From Rutstroemia sp. NJR-2017a BVV2 (taxonomy: Eukaryota; Ascomycota; Leotiomycetes; Helotiales; Rutstroemiaceae): DNA of 64,000 bases. The notes under the pieces were generated by a model. It made no database searches. It was not told where the DNA came from and saw only the letters and a list, made by a program, of their open reading frames with translations. Location of the stretch: assembly GCA_002946415.1 (NCBI GenBank), contig NJPS01000065.1:186001-250000 (forward strand), in the 5' to 3' direction. Of the stretch, positions 35,399 to 47,034 are shown one piece after another (the stretch's first letter is position 1; each line of letters opens with the position of its first letter). Both the position numbers and the translations under genes were made by a program.

Positions 35399-35691
35399 GC
35401 AAATTTCTTGGGATGGCGTGAGGAACATTGTGATAATAAAGTAAATGGAAAATGGGATACGGATTGGAGTTGACGGGTATGCATGTGTGGATTTACAAGG
35501 AGTTTCATGGGATGCAGCTACCTCCAAGGTAGACAGGCACGTCGCAGATACAATGAACATTTATGAAAGCCAATCTAAAGTCGGTGGATGTAAAGGTTTC
35601 GCGACCTGTCATAGCTTATCGTTGAGTGTTAGACATTCTTGGGTCATAGATTGGGCCTGATGGGTTTGGCTGCTGATACACAATGTTATTT

Positions 35692-37389
35692 TTACTGATA
35701 TGAGCGCAGCAATCCGTCAAAAACATAACGCAAGCTCCGAGGCGACATTTCCAAAATCTTCAACTGCTGCTTTGTCGCGCTTTCAACATTTTGGTATCCG
35801 TTGGAGTTGAGTGCTTGCAGGACGTTACGGTCAGAGCTCAAGAAACCAAATCGATCTGGGATACTGGAAAGATCAACTGTAACAGTTTTGCTTGCAGCAT
35901 TTCTGGCGCCCACCACAATTATGGCACTGTACCCTTTGCGCTTCGCTTCCGATATCTTCTTACTTAGCGAGCGGGGACTATCGTCCAAGTCAACCGGCAG
36001 TTTTGGTCGAGGACTTACTGGCCACGGTAATCCGCCTGGCGATGGCAGCGGGTGGTGCTCGTGGGATAGAGCTTCTCTGATGAAGGGGACTGGGGTTGAG
36101 GAGGTCAACATCTCTTTAGCCTTCTTTGCCCAGTCTAACACAACCTCCTCGTCATTGAGCGTGAGAATGATGGCTTTTCGAGGATTCAACCAGAATGGAT
36201 AATGGCCATTGTAATGCTCGATCAATAATGCCATCATCCTCTCAACGGACCCTAGAATAGCTCGATGAATGAGCACCGGCGTCACTGGTCCTTGTTTGGA
36301 TAACAGCTCCGGATCATCTGTAGTCTGTCCCTTCGACTCGAGTTCAGGAGCCGGAGCTTGGTATTCTAACTTGAAGCGCTTGGGTAGTTGAAAGTCGAGT
36401 TGGATGGTTGCAGTTTGGTGCTCTTTTCCATCAGAATCTTTTAGGATGATGTCGATCTTTGGACCGTAGAAGGCTCCATCTCCTTCATTGATTGTCCACT
36501 TTTGACCACTCGTATCCAATGCTTGCTTTAGAGCAGCCTCTGCATTGTCCCATTCTTCTGCATTGCCAATGTATTGATCGTTCGGTCGAGTTGATAAGGC
36601 CAACCTGTACGGTCCAAGCCCCAGAGCAGTGTATACCATTCTGACGAACTCTAGCGACTTCGAAATCTCGTTCTCGATTTGTGAAGGCCGACAAAATATG
36701 TGTCCATCATCTTGGTGAAACCTTCGTACTCTGGTCAACCCGCTCAAAGCTCCTGAGACCTCGTTTCTATGCAGTGGGCTAAAATCAGTGTACCGTATTG
36801 GCATATCGCGATAGCTTCGCTGCTTTGATGCGAAAATCAAACAATGACCTGGACAATTCATGGGCTTTAATCCATATTCTTCATCTTCTCCTTTCTGCAA
36901 TCTCCCATTTTCTCCGGATGAACCTCGACCGGTCACTGAGTACATATCCTCCGCATAATTTTCCCAATGACCTGACGTTTCCCATAATGACTTCTTGTAA
37001 ATTGTGGGCGTTATAACTTCTTCAAAACCGAAATGCTCATATTGAGCACTAAGAAATTGGGTCAGCGCTTTAAACATGCGAGTGCCATTGGGAAGAAATA
37101 AAGGCGAGCCTGCACTGTAACGTGAAGTTATGAACAACTCTTGATCAATGGCTAGCTGTCGATGATCAGCCGGTGGTGTGGGTGGAGTTTGGGTGGATGT
37201 CGCGACTTTCGAGTCTTTCGAGACTTTCGATTTCGAGACCTTCGAGGCTGCGGTTTTGCAAGAGGCACAAGAACGGCTGGAAATTATCGCAGGGCCGAGT
37301 ATTTGAGAACGTCCATATGTCTGCCGTAAATATCTTGAGCTGTAATTCGATCCATTCCGAAAGACGTGCAGGGTTTTGTGGGAGATCAT
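35692..37389 (-). CDS. MST1: mitochondrial threonyl-tRNA synthetase
   Basis: Charges mitochondrial tRNA-Thr with threonine. Intronless frame of 565 residues from the first in-frame ATG (37389); the frame stays open upstream to a TTG at 37590, but no ATG lies there. The N-terminus is rich in Arg, Ser and hydrophobics without acidic residues, as in a mitochondrial presequence. Class II landmarks are present: motif 1 region (F-L-P-N-G-T-R-M), the zinc/active-site cysteine in P-M-N-C-P-G-H, motif 2 (V-R-R-F-H-Q-D-D-G-H-I-F-C), and motif 3 (H-R-A-I-L-G-S-V-E-R). A C-terminal anticodon-binding domain follows. The N-terminal editing domain of cytosolic enzymes is absent, as in yeast Mst1. The gene is divergent from the membrane-protein gene at 37837. 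Confidence 0.95.
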   Translation of the reverse strand: MISHKTLHVFRNGSNYSSRYLRQTYGRSQILGPAIISSRSCASCKTAASKVSKSKVSKDSKVATSTQTPPTPPADHRQLAIDQELFITSRYSAGSPLFLPNGTRMFKALTQFLSAQYEHFGFEEVITPTIYKKSLWETSGHWENYAEDMYSVTGRGSSGENGRLQKGEDEEYGLKPMNCPGHCLIFASKQRSYRDMPIRYTDFSPLHRNEVSGALSGLTRVRRFHQDDGHIFCRPSQIENEISKSLEFVRMVYTALGLGPYRLALSTRPNDQYIGNAEEWDNAEAALKQALDTSGQKWTINEGDGAFYGPKIDIILKDSDGKEHQTATIQLDFQLPKRFKLEYQAPAPELESKGQTTDDPELLSKQGPVTPVLIHRAILGSVERMMALLIEHYNGHYPFWLNPRKAIILTLNDEEVVLDWAKKAKEMLTSSTPVPFIREALSHEHHPLPSPGGLPWPVSPRPKLPVDLDDSPRSLSKKISEAKRKGYSAIIVVGARNAASKTVTVDLSSIPDRFGFLSSDRNVLQALNSNGYQNVESATKQQLKILEMSPRSLRYVFDGLLRSYQ

Positions 37390-37836
37390 CACGCTGACCG
37401 TGAACCAATGCTCACGATTCAGCCTCGTGAAGCTTCGAAATTCTTCTTGGAGCTTATTTGCTGGAGTGCGGGGAGCGGAATCCCGATCACGAGCCGACGT
37501 GCCACCCGTGACAGCGAAGACCGTGACGACGTGGCCCGGCAAAGGATCCTTGTCGAAGCGTATGATAGGTTGAGCGAACGACAACAACAATCAGACGACA
37601 ACGTCATATTGACCACATGAAAAGCTCTTCAAACTGTTCTGATAAACTGTGATATCCTTCCAAAATTCGGGAAAGTCGCTTGCTCAACATTATCTACAAA
37701 ACTTTGCTTTTGATCGAGTCTTCGTTGCGCATACTTCACAATATTGCATACACCTCCAAAGCAACGATCTTCTTGAATATATATATTGAAGAGTCGCGCA
37801 ACCTTTCAACCTCTTTGATTGAAAGCCTTGGCCACA
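37390..37836. promoter_or_regulatory. divergent promoter region, mitochondrial ThrRS and membrane-protein gene
   Basis: About 450 bp separate two divergent start codons, so the promoters must share or abut this stretch. TATATATAT occurs at about 37776, close to the right-hand gene. No specific factor site was recognised. Confidence 0.5.
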
Positions 37837-39506
37837 ATGCGCGCCGGGAGAGCAAGCTTACAGCTTGGGGAGTCATGGGTAGTAGAGGGCGATGAAGATA
37901 ACGAGGAATATTCGCCACCAAATGAAACAGACCACACGCGTCGACCTCGAACAACAACTCCTCGAAGGTCAAATCGAGCAAGTAACAGATCTCCGGATCC
38001 AGAGTTTGTCATGCCACCGTTAGATGCGGATACTGAAACCCTTGCCAATTCGTGGTCTGAACACGCTACTAGAAGTCCTCATGCGGGTCAAGAGGCGAGA
38101 AGGAGAAATTCACGACAGCATACGACTCACGAGAGCCCTGACAGGAGGTCGAGGACTAAACCTGTCCAAAATAAATCTCCATTGCATTCCTCTTCGAAGC
38201 CCATAACGTTTTCGCAACATTCAGAGGGCAAGAATGCTATCACTTCTATCATAGATCATGTTGCCACGAGTTTTACATGGCTACTCGAAATTTTAGGTGG
38301 TGCTTTGCGGATATTGAAGACCCCCTTATCATATTTGGTTGCCATCTGGCTACTATTCGGACTTGGTATCCTAGCACGCACCCTTGTCACAAGCTTCATC
38401 TACTCATCGCTCACGCCTATATGTCGAATTCCCGGATCGTCGCTGTTAAACTTACCTTTTTGTTCGGTCCAGAATGACTACAACAGTAATAGGCCACCAC
38501 CTCCAGTGGAGTTTGATCAGCTGATGAAAGTGCAATCTCAATTCGAGGATGTACTCACGGAGACGGCAGGGGGTGTGTCGCTACCCTTGGATATGAAGCA
38601 AGGAGAATCTTACCTACGAGATTTACGCCAGCTTGTACGCTACAGTCAGCTAAAATCAAGGTATGATTGTATGGCGTTTAAAATGCAGTTAAAATACTAA
38701 AAGCCCATACTAATAATTGTCTGCATTCTAGGAATGAACTTGTTCTAGAGTTTGATGGTTTCATCGATACTGCTAAGCTTGCGTCTTGGGATCTCACGAG
38801 GTTCAACAGCCATGTTGGTCGAGCTGTAGACAGTGTCATTGCTATCACTCGGTATACCTCGCGAGTACTCGATGGTATTCAGGAGCAAGAGGACTCTCGA
38901 GGTTCGATTATTGCCTTCGTGAACGATAAACTGCTAGCGCCCTTTCAACCAAACAAGTTCACAGAGCGACTAGTACTTGATCAGTACATCAAACATACTG
39001 GAGCAGTGGAAGACGAAATCCGGAAATTGATCACGGATGCTCAGGCTCTCCTCATGATTCTTTCCAACCTTGAAGATCGTTTAGAGGTAATTGGTGGAAT
39101 CGCCGTTCGAGATGGTCTTCAGGCACAAGCAGATAAAGACGAGACGCTTTCACAATTATGGGCATGGCTCGGAGGCCACCGAGGGAAGATTAACAAATTG
39201 AATGGCCAGTTAGACTTGCTAAAGCAAATTGAGCTTAGGCGAAAAATCGCATTTGCCCATGTATCAGGAACTCTACTGAAGCTACAAGAAATGGGAGCTG
39301 GTCTAGAAGACCTACGTGAGCGAGTGGGGACCCCAGAACTACTCCGCGACAAGAGCGATACCCCTCTGTCCGTCCACATTGAAAACATTCAGCGTGGAAT
39401 AGATCGTCTTGAAGAGAGACGATTGATTTCAAGAAAATCGGAAAGTGCAGTCATCCAGCGAACAAGAGAGCGTGTGGAGATGGAAGGTACCCTCATTGAG
39501 GGGTGA
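37837..39506 (+). CDS. single-pass membrane protein with long coiled-coil-like C-terminal domain (orphan)
   Basis: Two exons (37837-38660, 38732-39506; 71-nt intron) give 532 residues. The first 135 residues are Ser/Arg/Pro-rich and basic, probably disordered and cytosolic or nuclear. A hydrophobic segment at about residues 164-186 (Y-L-V-A-I-W-L-L-F-G-L-G) is the only clear membrane helix; a weaker amphipathic stretch precedes it. The remaining 340 residues are alpha-helical in character, with heptad-like Leu spacing (Q-L-D-L-L-K-Q-I-E-L-R-R-K-I) and regular charge patterns. No catalytic motif is seen. The layout (basic disordered N-terminus, one helix, long coiled coil) would suit an inner nuclear membrane or organelle-tethering protein, but that is inference. 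I do not recognise the family. Confidence 0.85.
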
Positions 39507-39969
39507 CGTACTTAGTACGGGAATATCGAGTAGCCTTTCCCCATGTACCACGGGTAAGGCTGCTGGGCTATAGTCTAGCGTACAACCAAATCATTACATC
39601 TTTTGCGGACTCCCCATCTTGGGTTAAAGGTAGTCCATGTGACGGAAATTATTGGCCATGGTTCGAAATCCGAAAGTTTGTGCCGTGGGCAATGGCTAAT
39701 ATGAGTCTAGATGATCACGATGTACTGACTATCTAACCAGTAACTAGACGGAACCAATAGCCGCAATATCGCTACCACTATGCATGGCAATCGATCCTCG
39801 ATGGTTTAGACCGTTATCTTAGGCCTCGCATCCATTTTCTTTAAATCTATCGTCCCACCCAATCTGTGGATAGGAATTGATCTTTTTGGTTTTCTCGTTT
39901 CTGGCAAGAATTTTGTGCGTCCGCTGTGCGGTACCTCTTGCAACTCATATCGCCAAAATCACCTTGACG
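39507..39969. other. intergenic region
   Basis: No gene supported. This is the 3' flank of the membrane-protein gene and the promoter of the intronless orphan. The frame of the next gene stays open upstream to 39877 without an ATG. Confidence 0.5.
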
Positions 39970-41772
39970 ATGGACTCCAATTGGGATAGTTTCCACAGGG
40001 TGGTCAATGTTCCGGCCCCATCTGTACTTTGGCTTGCAGACCCCCCTCAGCCTTCACAACTTGCGATACCTCCCCTCCGAGCTGTTCTGCCAAGATTTAT
40101 GACTATCGCGTCCGAAATCTCGTTGGACAAAAAGGGTCGCCTTGTGCTAGGCAGGATAACTTCTATGGGACTTCTACAGCGAAAGCTTCTAGAACCCGCA
40201 GATGACGAGCAACGGAGTGTCTACCCGCCAAAGTGTCATGCAAGTATAATCATAAAGTCTTATTTGTCATGCAGAAATGAATACAAGAAGCCATTCACAA
40301 GGCCAATGGTCGTGGAGGAGCGGCGTTATGGTCAAGACATGAGCCACCCCAAAACGATTCCAGAGGTGCAGGCGACCTTTCTATATGCCGAAGCATCGGA
40401 TAAGAAGTATCCTCGAGACGGGCAAGATTTCGGAAGAAAATTGTATATTATCCCGAGTTTTGAATTTCCGGAAATTATTATGAACTCGAGTGATATTAAG
40501 AACAATGACGGCAAATTGGTGTTCGCTGCAGATATAACAAAGGCGATGCTGGAGCATTTGATACTACGAGTCGACGTCAATGATAGCCTCCTCTCGGACT
40601 TGCAGTGTCTTTTGACTCTGCCAAGCAAGAACGAGTCCGTATTCAAAGGAAAGACGAAGGTCAAAGCGAAAGGAAAAGTGAAGAGCAGGGAGCTCGTCCA
40701 GTCTCATCTTAACCACGGTAGATGGGTGTGGGTTACGGAGCAATTCATAGAGACACCATGGAGGAATGTGTTAGCTTGTCAGTCGGCTGATCTTATGGAC
40801 GCACGCTTGGCTTACTGGCAGTGGGGGGACGATCCAAGACGTATTGAATTCATCACGACCGCGATAAAGGGATATCCGTTGATTTGTGGCGAGTACGACA
40901 TAATGGAAGAGTATTTGGGCATATGCTGCATGGCTCCAAAACTCGACGCATATTTCCATCACATAACAACAATGTCACTCGAGAAAATACTAGCTGTAGA
41001 GCGATTTGGATGGGCCAATTTGGGTGGTCCCACGGCTTTGGCCGAAGAAGTCTCATGGCAAATGCGTAAAATCCATGGAACATCTGTCGAGAATCCCACT
41101 GCCAAACCAAGGGGCTTCTTCTGGTCCTTCTTCAATCACAGGTACCTGCTGATCCGTTGCCGAGTTGAAAATGGGAAAATCGACAACAGGAAAATTGACA
41201 GTGGGAAAATTGACAATGGGAAAAAAAGAGAGGTTGTCGCTGCCAAAGACCTACCTTGGATCGAGGACGGGTCGTATGTAGACACCATTCGCCCAACGGC
41301 AGTTGGATACATTCCGAGACCTAACATTCCGTGTCTTCCTGCCAATTTCAGCACGAAAATCACGAACAGCGCGAATAAACAGATCTGCTGGTGCGATAAA
41401 CCATGCGCGAGCGCATCTGGAGTAGGCCCTCTTTGCGTCCTCGAGGAAACATCTTCCGACGACACTAGACCAGAAGACGTCAATGATGTCAGTCAAGGTC
41501 TAGTGATGCTCTCTGAAAAGAAAGGAGTGCAAGAGGCAACAGCCAAACCAGTTGTCACAAACCCCTCCCTTCCAGTGACTGCATCGCCGGCGAGATTGAT
41601 AAGGACCCTCAGAGAAGCTAACAGCCGAGTTATCCCCGCAAGTCGGTTTACGGAGAATTTCATTCAGCTCAGGAGAGTCTTTGATGATATTAGCTTCTCT
41701 CTACCGAGGCGCAACGGGAAATCGGAGGAAGTCGAACGAGAAGATTTCCCTCTTGTAATTTCGGCGCAGTGA
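39970..41772 (+). CDS. intronless orphan protein, 600 residues
   Basis: One uninterrupted frame of 600 residues from ATG 39970, following a non-ATG open extension. It is mixed alpha/beta in character, without signal peptide or membrane helix. The central part (about residues 240-370) is the most protein-like, with W-V-W-V-T-E-Q-F-I-E-T-P-W and many aromatic residues. Around 41160-41225 a 15-bp unit encodes a short G-K-I-D-N repeat. The region after it has several cysteines (I-C-W-C-D-K-P-C), and the C-terminal 120 residues look disordered. I recognise no domain. Lack of introns in an intron-rich neighbourhood could reflect retroposition, transfer or chance. Length and lack of stops make it a convincing gene. 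Confidence 0.78.
   Translation: MDSNWDSFHRVVNVPAPSVLWLADPPQPSQLAIPPLRAVLPRFMTIASEISLDKKGRLVLGRITSMGLLQRKLLEPADDEQRSVYPPKCHASIIIKSYLSCRNEYKKPFTRPMVVEERRYGQDMSHPKTIPEVQATFLYAEASDKKYPRDGQDFGRKLYIIPSFEFPEIIMNSSDIKNNDGKLVFAADITKAMLEHLILRVDVNDSLLSDLQCLLTLPSKNESVFKGKTKVKAKGKVKSRELVQSHLNHGRWVWVTEQFIETPWRNVLACQSADLMDARLAYWQWGDDPRRIEFITTAIKGYPLICGEYDIMEEYLGICCMAPKLDAYFHHITTMSLEKILAVERFGWANLGGPTALAEEVSWQMRKIHGTSVENPTAKPRGFFWSFFNHRYLLIRCRVENGKIDNRKIDSGKIDNGKKREVVAAKDLPWIEDGSYVDTIRPTAVGYIPRPNIPCLPANFSTKITNSANKQICWCDKPCASASGVGPLCVLEETSSDDTRPEDVNDVSQGLVMLSEKKGVQEATAKPVVTNPSLPVTASPARLIRTLREANSRVIPASRFTENFIQLRRVFDDISFSLPRRNGKSEEVEREDFPLVISAQ
41160..41225 (+). repeat. in-frame 15-bp tandem repeat encoding GKIDN-like units
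   Basis: Units of the form AAAATTGACAATGGG repeat about four times with small changes. They encode about four pentapeptides (G-K-I-D-N, R-K-I-D-S, G-K-I-D-N). The 15-bp unit preserves frame on expansion or contraction. Confidence 0.85.
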
Positions 41773-42844
41773 GCTTAACATGAAAATACGTCTTTGGCCA
41801 AAAGCAGGTGTAGCAGTAAATGGAAGGGTCTTTAAGTTCGGTTTGAACAGGCGTATGAATGATTCAACGATTTGGAAATAGCAAACCTGGGGCACAAGTC
41901 CATGTTTTATCTATGATTTGTGTATAGTTCAACAGCTTGCTGTCAACGAATTGGTTTTTGTTTCTTTCTTCTTTGCTCCTTGCCAAGAAGCAGCGCAAAT
42001 AGTAATATCAGAGAGATATATTATGATATCCCAAACAGGACCATGCATTATCTTCACAATCTAGAAAATTGTCTGCATATCACGTAACAGGCCTAGGCTT
42101 GATGTATGTATGCACTTACCTCCTTAGCTCTGGTACTCAGCTCCAAGCAAGTCCGAATCACCACTCTCGATGTGCCACCCCCCTATGCAAGCCGTGAAGA
42201 TCGATAGCGGGTAAAGTTCTTCAAGCACACGATCCAGAGATCTAGCCAGACTTACAGCCCGAACGGGGAAGATACGATAAACTGTTGCACGTCTTGAGGA
42301 TATGGAATTTGCTCAACTTTTCCATGTCCGACTTGGCTCTTTGCCATCCTCCAGGACGTCTCTGAACGTTAGGTGCTTTTTGTAACCGATTAGACTGTGG
42401 TCTAGACCGCTCGGCACTTAGATTCGTTGGTGGTTAGGGAACAAGATATGGATGGTTCGATTGTCTAGCCAGGTCTGCTTGGACGCGGGCGATAGCCGAT
42501 AGCAGACAGTGGATTGGAGGAAGAAAGTCGTTTTCTTCGGAAGGAATTTGGAATATCGAAGAGACATGCAACAAAAGATTACTTACTGATGCTATGCGGG
42601 GGGGTGTGGCTTTAAATGTGGCTGGTGACAATCTGGCCAATAGGTAGCGTCGTTTCATTCGTCGTGATTACAATTACACTGACTGACCTTCACCAACCAT
42701 CATATGTAATTCTTCCTCTCACAGTCATCGAAACTGCTCCTGGAGAATAACACTCGAAGATCATCTTATCGAGGAGTTGTAAAGTATCAGACCAAGACAA
42801 AATCCTCGCGCGGTCTCTAACGTCTCCAGGGTTTCTCTGCATCT
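41773..42844. other. intergenic region
   Basis: Nothing coding recognised. This is the promoter region of the downstream Zn2Cys6 gene, including GGTCTAGACCG near 42400, an imperfect palindrome of unknown meaning. Confidence 0.45.
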
Positions 42845-44706
42845 ATGAATGGCCTTCTACGAAGCAAACGGGGTTGCTGGACCTGCCGTTTGCGCAAGAA
42901 AAAGTGTGACGAACTACATCCATCGTGTTCTACATGTGACTCTTTATCTATAACATGTTACGGATATGGCCCGAAGCCAGAGTGGATGGACAACGGATCC
43001 AAGGAAAAGGAGATGGCAACCAGCATAAAACAAATCGTTAAGCACACTTCACGTCGGAAGGGTCGGCTCGGACTCTCCCTGGGTCAGTCCCAGACAGATG
43101 GCGAAAAACGACATGCACCAATTATCAATATAGCTCCGAAGCCTGCGGATATATCACCAAAACCGAATCCTCCAAGCGTGAGGTTGCAGCAAACACCAGA
43201 TGCACCACATAACGAGCTGTCTCCAGCCCAATCGCAGCAAAGCACATCAGATGATGCTACAAATGTTGGGCTAGTATTCTTATGAAATTGTACTTTACTG
43301 ACAAATCTCAGGCCCATACTCCTGGAAGCAGCACTCAAGGATCCTCGCGGTCGCTACCTATCGCAACCAGTGAGACAACTTTGTTGATGCATTTCTTAGA
43401 TGTGGTTTTCCCATTACAATACCCACTATACAAGCCACCAATCACTCAAGGAGGTAGAGGATGGTTACTCTCTCTTCTCCTGAAGACCAAACCTTTATAT
43501 CACGCGGCTCTCGGTTTAAGTGCCTATCACAAAGGAACTATTCTGCTTGAAACAAGCCGTGCTCAATGTGGAAAGACTAATATTTCGGACCAAGAGAAAC
43601 ACTTTGCTATCTGTCTCATCGAGTTCCAACAGGCTATCAAAGATGTCAGTCATTGGGTCTCAGAGGTCGCTGTCTGCCCGGTGAATAGCCTAGGAATAAT
43701 GGCGTGTGTTGTTCAGCTCATATTCTTTGAGGTATGGCAGCTCATTCCTAGATTAGATGTGTTTCGAGTTGTGCGCTGATTCATATCAAAGCTTTTCAGT
43801 GTTCAAAATGGTGCGTGGCAGATACATCTCCGTGCAGCCACAGATATCTTCAGTCAAGGATATCAGGATCAGGCTGCTAATGTCGGTCTACACATTTCAA
43901 CGGAGGCTTTCTCCGATACTTCACCCGTCGCTTGCAAGATGACTGAATCTGAAGATTCTATTACATTCATTTTTCTAGCAGGAGTGGTAGCATGGCTTGA
44001 CATCGTGTCCTGTGTATCTACCGGACAGTCGCCACGTCTTCTACATCTCCACCCTGCTGCATTGTCCCCAGTTTCGCACGTACAACTCGAAAATATCATG
44101 GGCTGCAACAATTGGGCTATGATACAGATTGGTCGTGTCGCTGCGTTGCACGAAAAGAAGGTGGAAGGCATTCGAAACAATCAGTTCATTTGCGAATCAT
44201 TCGGAAAGGAGGTAGATGAAATCAGACACACTATCCAGCACGGACTAACCGAACAATTTCTTGCCAAAGTTCATATATCAAGTTCAGACGCACAAGCAAA
44301 ACACGATCCTATGTCACCTCAAAACATCATCACACGTCTCTACTCTCTGGCTGCGTATGTCTATCTGGAGGTAGTCGTTTCCGGCTTCAAGATCTTGGAG
44401 ACCGATTCAGATTTGCGCGCCATCATCGGTGAGGCCATAATGCTGTTGCAAAACATGCCTCGTGGAGATATTTGGCGTGGTATCGTCTGCCCGTTGTACA
44501 TATTTGGTACAGTGACAAGCTGTGAGCACCGAGAACTGTTCCGACATATATTTTCCTCAGAGCCAATTAAGGATCCAACAATTCATCACCGTGCGACCAT
44601 ACTACCCCTTTTGGAAGGTATTTGGCGTCTCCGACTCGAAAACTTAAACAACGTGAGTTGGGAAGATTCCTTGCGGCTATCGAAGGAGAAAATCTTGCTG
44701 CTCTAA
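42845..44706 (+). CDS. Zn2Cys6 transcription factor, ACR-2-like (Fungal_trans_2 type)
   Basis: Three exons (42845-43264, 43312-43731, 43792-44706) give 584 residues. The zinc cluster is at the extreme N-terminus: cysteines 11, 14, 21, 28, 31 and 38 (C-x2-C-x6-C-x6-C-x2-C-x6-C) with the R-L-R-K-K-K-C basic strand. A Ser/Pro-rich linker follows. The regulatory region has F-L-D-V-V-F-P-L-Q-Y-P-L-Y, L-S-A-Y-H, and W-Q-I-H-L-R-A-A-T, typical of the family that includes the Neurospora acriflavine-sensitivity regulator acr-2. The first intron is very short (47 nt with donor GTTGGG; a better-looking GTATTC at 43274 would leave 38 nt), so this boundary is uncertain. At the second intron the AAAG acceptor (43791) was chosen over a CAG eight bases later because only it keeps the frame. 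Targets unknown. Confidence 0.9.
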
Positions 44707-45764
44707 TACGACATATTGTGCATTGGATATATTGACATGGTTGCAACCGATGTCTTCTCACTCAATCAATGCAACCCACATACTGCCGAAACTTCAATGC
44801 AGCCTTGGGGATTGGTGTCCGTTGCCACCAACAATGCATATTTCGCGCCCAAGCACTGGTCAATTTTGACAGGCATGGTATTTATCCAGTTTCATATGCG
44901 ATTCCCACGACACAGCTCCCTTTTAGACTACCTGTATGTCAGAAAATATGCAGTACATATCTGACTACTTTATACACCATGAATCAAATTACAACGTTTG
45001 GTTGGGATAACGAGTTGGGGGCCGTTGTTGGTGACGGAAGGCTGAAAACGAGCCCGCGTTTTGACATTGTGATATTAATCAGCGCAATTTCGAACGGCAG
45101 AAAGTTTGGATGAAAGGGATCCTACTGGAGGACTTAAGCCAGTCGTCCCAGGATGTCTAAGTTGTGCCTCATGTACGTCTTACATGTGGGAATCAAAATA
45201 CCCCCCGGAGTCCCGAAGCCCGAAGTACCGTCTATCGGAACTTTACTTTCGTACAACCCGTGTCAACCAATTGTCCCTCTTTGATCGTCCCCGTAGTGGC
45301 TAGTAAAGCCTCAATTTGTGGAATTCTGATTGGTCCAGCAAATATTGATCTCTAATTTAAGTTCAATAATTATTCATCCAGAGCAGTGAATAAAGGACGG
45401 TAGGAAAGTTGTTACTAATACACCTGGGTATGATTAGGTGAAGCCTTTGAGCTCTGCGCTTCGGCTTCTGATTGGCTGTAATTACGCTTAACTTTGTCCT
45501 TACAGCTGACTGCGCTGCGGATCCCCATCTGATTGGCTGTTATCTGCGGCAAGGCGCTCAATCCACCTCGCAAGTACACAGACCAGGTCAGACCCGAGTC
45601 CTACTGTTTGTTTCGTGGATTCCATTCCTGGAGTATATGAAGACGTTGGAATCTCGAAAAGCGCAACTGCAACTTGTCTTTCTCTCCATTCTCTTTTACA
45701 CGCTCAAACACACCGACTTACATCAACACCAGTATCCAAAGCTTCAACTTTTTATTCTCTGAAA
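44707..45764. other. intergenic/promoter region of AIF-like gene
   Basis: No gene is supported before ATG 45765; small ORFs here overlap in different frames. Three copies of TCTGATTGG (inverted CCAAT) are annotated separately. Confidence 0.5.
45324..45536 (-). promoter_or_regulatory. three inverted CCAAT-box copies upstream of AIF-like gene
   Basis: TCTGATTGG occurs at about 45325-45333, 45467-45475 and 45528-45536. The last two are extended to TCTGATTGGCTGT. On the minus strand these read CCAATCAGA, a match to the CCAAT-complex (Hap/CBC) consensus. The complex recruits HapX or responds to redox state in filamentous fungi, which would fit a flavoprotein gene. Binding is inferred from the motif only. 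Confidence 0.5.
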
Positions 45765-47034
45765 ATGAAGAACATTGTCATCCTCGGGGCCTCTGGCGCT
45801 GGAGTCAGTACCGCTCATCGGCTGTTGAAACAGTCAGCCAAGGCTGGCGTTTCCATCAAGGTCACTCTTGTGTCACCCAACTCTCACTTGTACTGGAACA
45901 TTGCTATCACTCGAGCAATTGTCCCCGGTGCCATTGAAGAAGACAAGCTCTTCTTCTCCATCAACGACGGCTTCAAGCAATATACTGCCGACAAATTCGA
46001 ATTTATTCTTGCCACTGCTGAAGCTCTCGATGTGGAAGGAAAGAAGGTTACCGTCTCGGGGCAAAATGGACGAACAGACCTTAGCTATGATTACCTTGTT
46101 CTAGCAACTGGCTCAAGAACTAAGGAGGATACACCTTTCAAGGGTCACGGCAGCCATCAGGCTACACTCGATGCTTTACATGACTATCAAAATAAAGTCA
46201 AGAGCGCTGATTCCATCACCGTCGTAGGCGCTGGAGCAACTGGGGTTGAAACAGCCGGCGAGTTGGGCTATGCTTATGGTAATTCGAAGAAAATAACTCT
46301 GGTTTGCAAACCCACCATCTCCACCGTTCGTCCTCATCACTAACAATCCCTTAGATTGCCAGCCACTCCACAATCCTCGACGGCACCCCTGCCTCCGTCT
46401 CCAAAACCGCCACCAAACAACTTCAAAACCTCTCCGTCACCATCAAAACCTCCACTAAGGTATCCGGCTCGGCCCAAACCCCAGACGGTCGCTGGGAGCT
46501 CACCCTTTCCGACGGTTCAAAAATGACTACTGACCTGTACATCCCAACTATGGGCATTGTGCCGAATTCGTCATACGTACCGGAGAAGTATCTCAACCCT
46601 GCTGGTTTTGTCATTGTGGATGAGTTCCTACGGGTGAAGGGCACGACGGATGTATGGGCCGCAGGAGATATTTCGGCTGTTGAGAGGGCCCAGTATGGTC
46701 ACATGGATAAGCAGAGTGCGCACGTGGCGAAGAATTTGGGGTTGTTGTTGAAGGGAGGAGAGTTGGTGAAGTATAAGCCTGATCCTAAGGGTGAGTTATT
46801 CCCTCGCATATCTTTTCCTCAATTCCCAGATCCGTTTGTGATGGTGATGATGAGGTTATGGGAGAATTTGTGCTAACAAGGGAAATAGACATGCTAGCTG
46901 TTCCTGTCGGAAAGAAAGTAGGAACCGGTCACATGGGTAGCATTCGATTGCCCAGTTTCCTGGTAAACATGGTCAAGGGAAAGACGTTGTTCACAGACAA
47001 GGTACCGGGTGTAATCACGGGATCTAACTTTTAG
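45765..47034 (+). CDS. AIF/FSP1 (AMID)-like FAD-dependent oxidoreductase
   Basis: Three exons (45765-46301, 46355-46790, 46889-47034) give 372 residues. An N-terminal Rossmann fold (I-V-I-L-G-A-S-G-A-G, residues 4-13) binds FAD. A second dinucleotide fold (I-T-V-V-G-A-G-A-T-G-V-E-T-A-G-E-L, about residues 149-165) binds NAD(P)H. The D-V-W-A-A-G-D-I motif near the end of exon 2 is the second FAD contact. The length and short C-terminus (L-P-S-F-L-V-N-M-V-K-G-K) match the fungal AIF-like/AMID/FSP1 family, which are NAD(P)H:quinone-type oxidoreductases linked to cell death or membrane redox protection. There is no mitochondrial presequence, so it is probably cytosolic or membrane-associated. The exact substrate is unknown. 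Confidence 0.92.
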
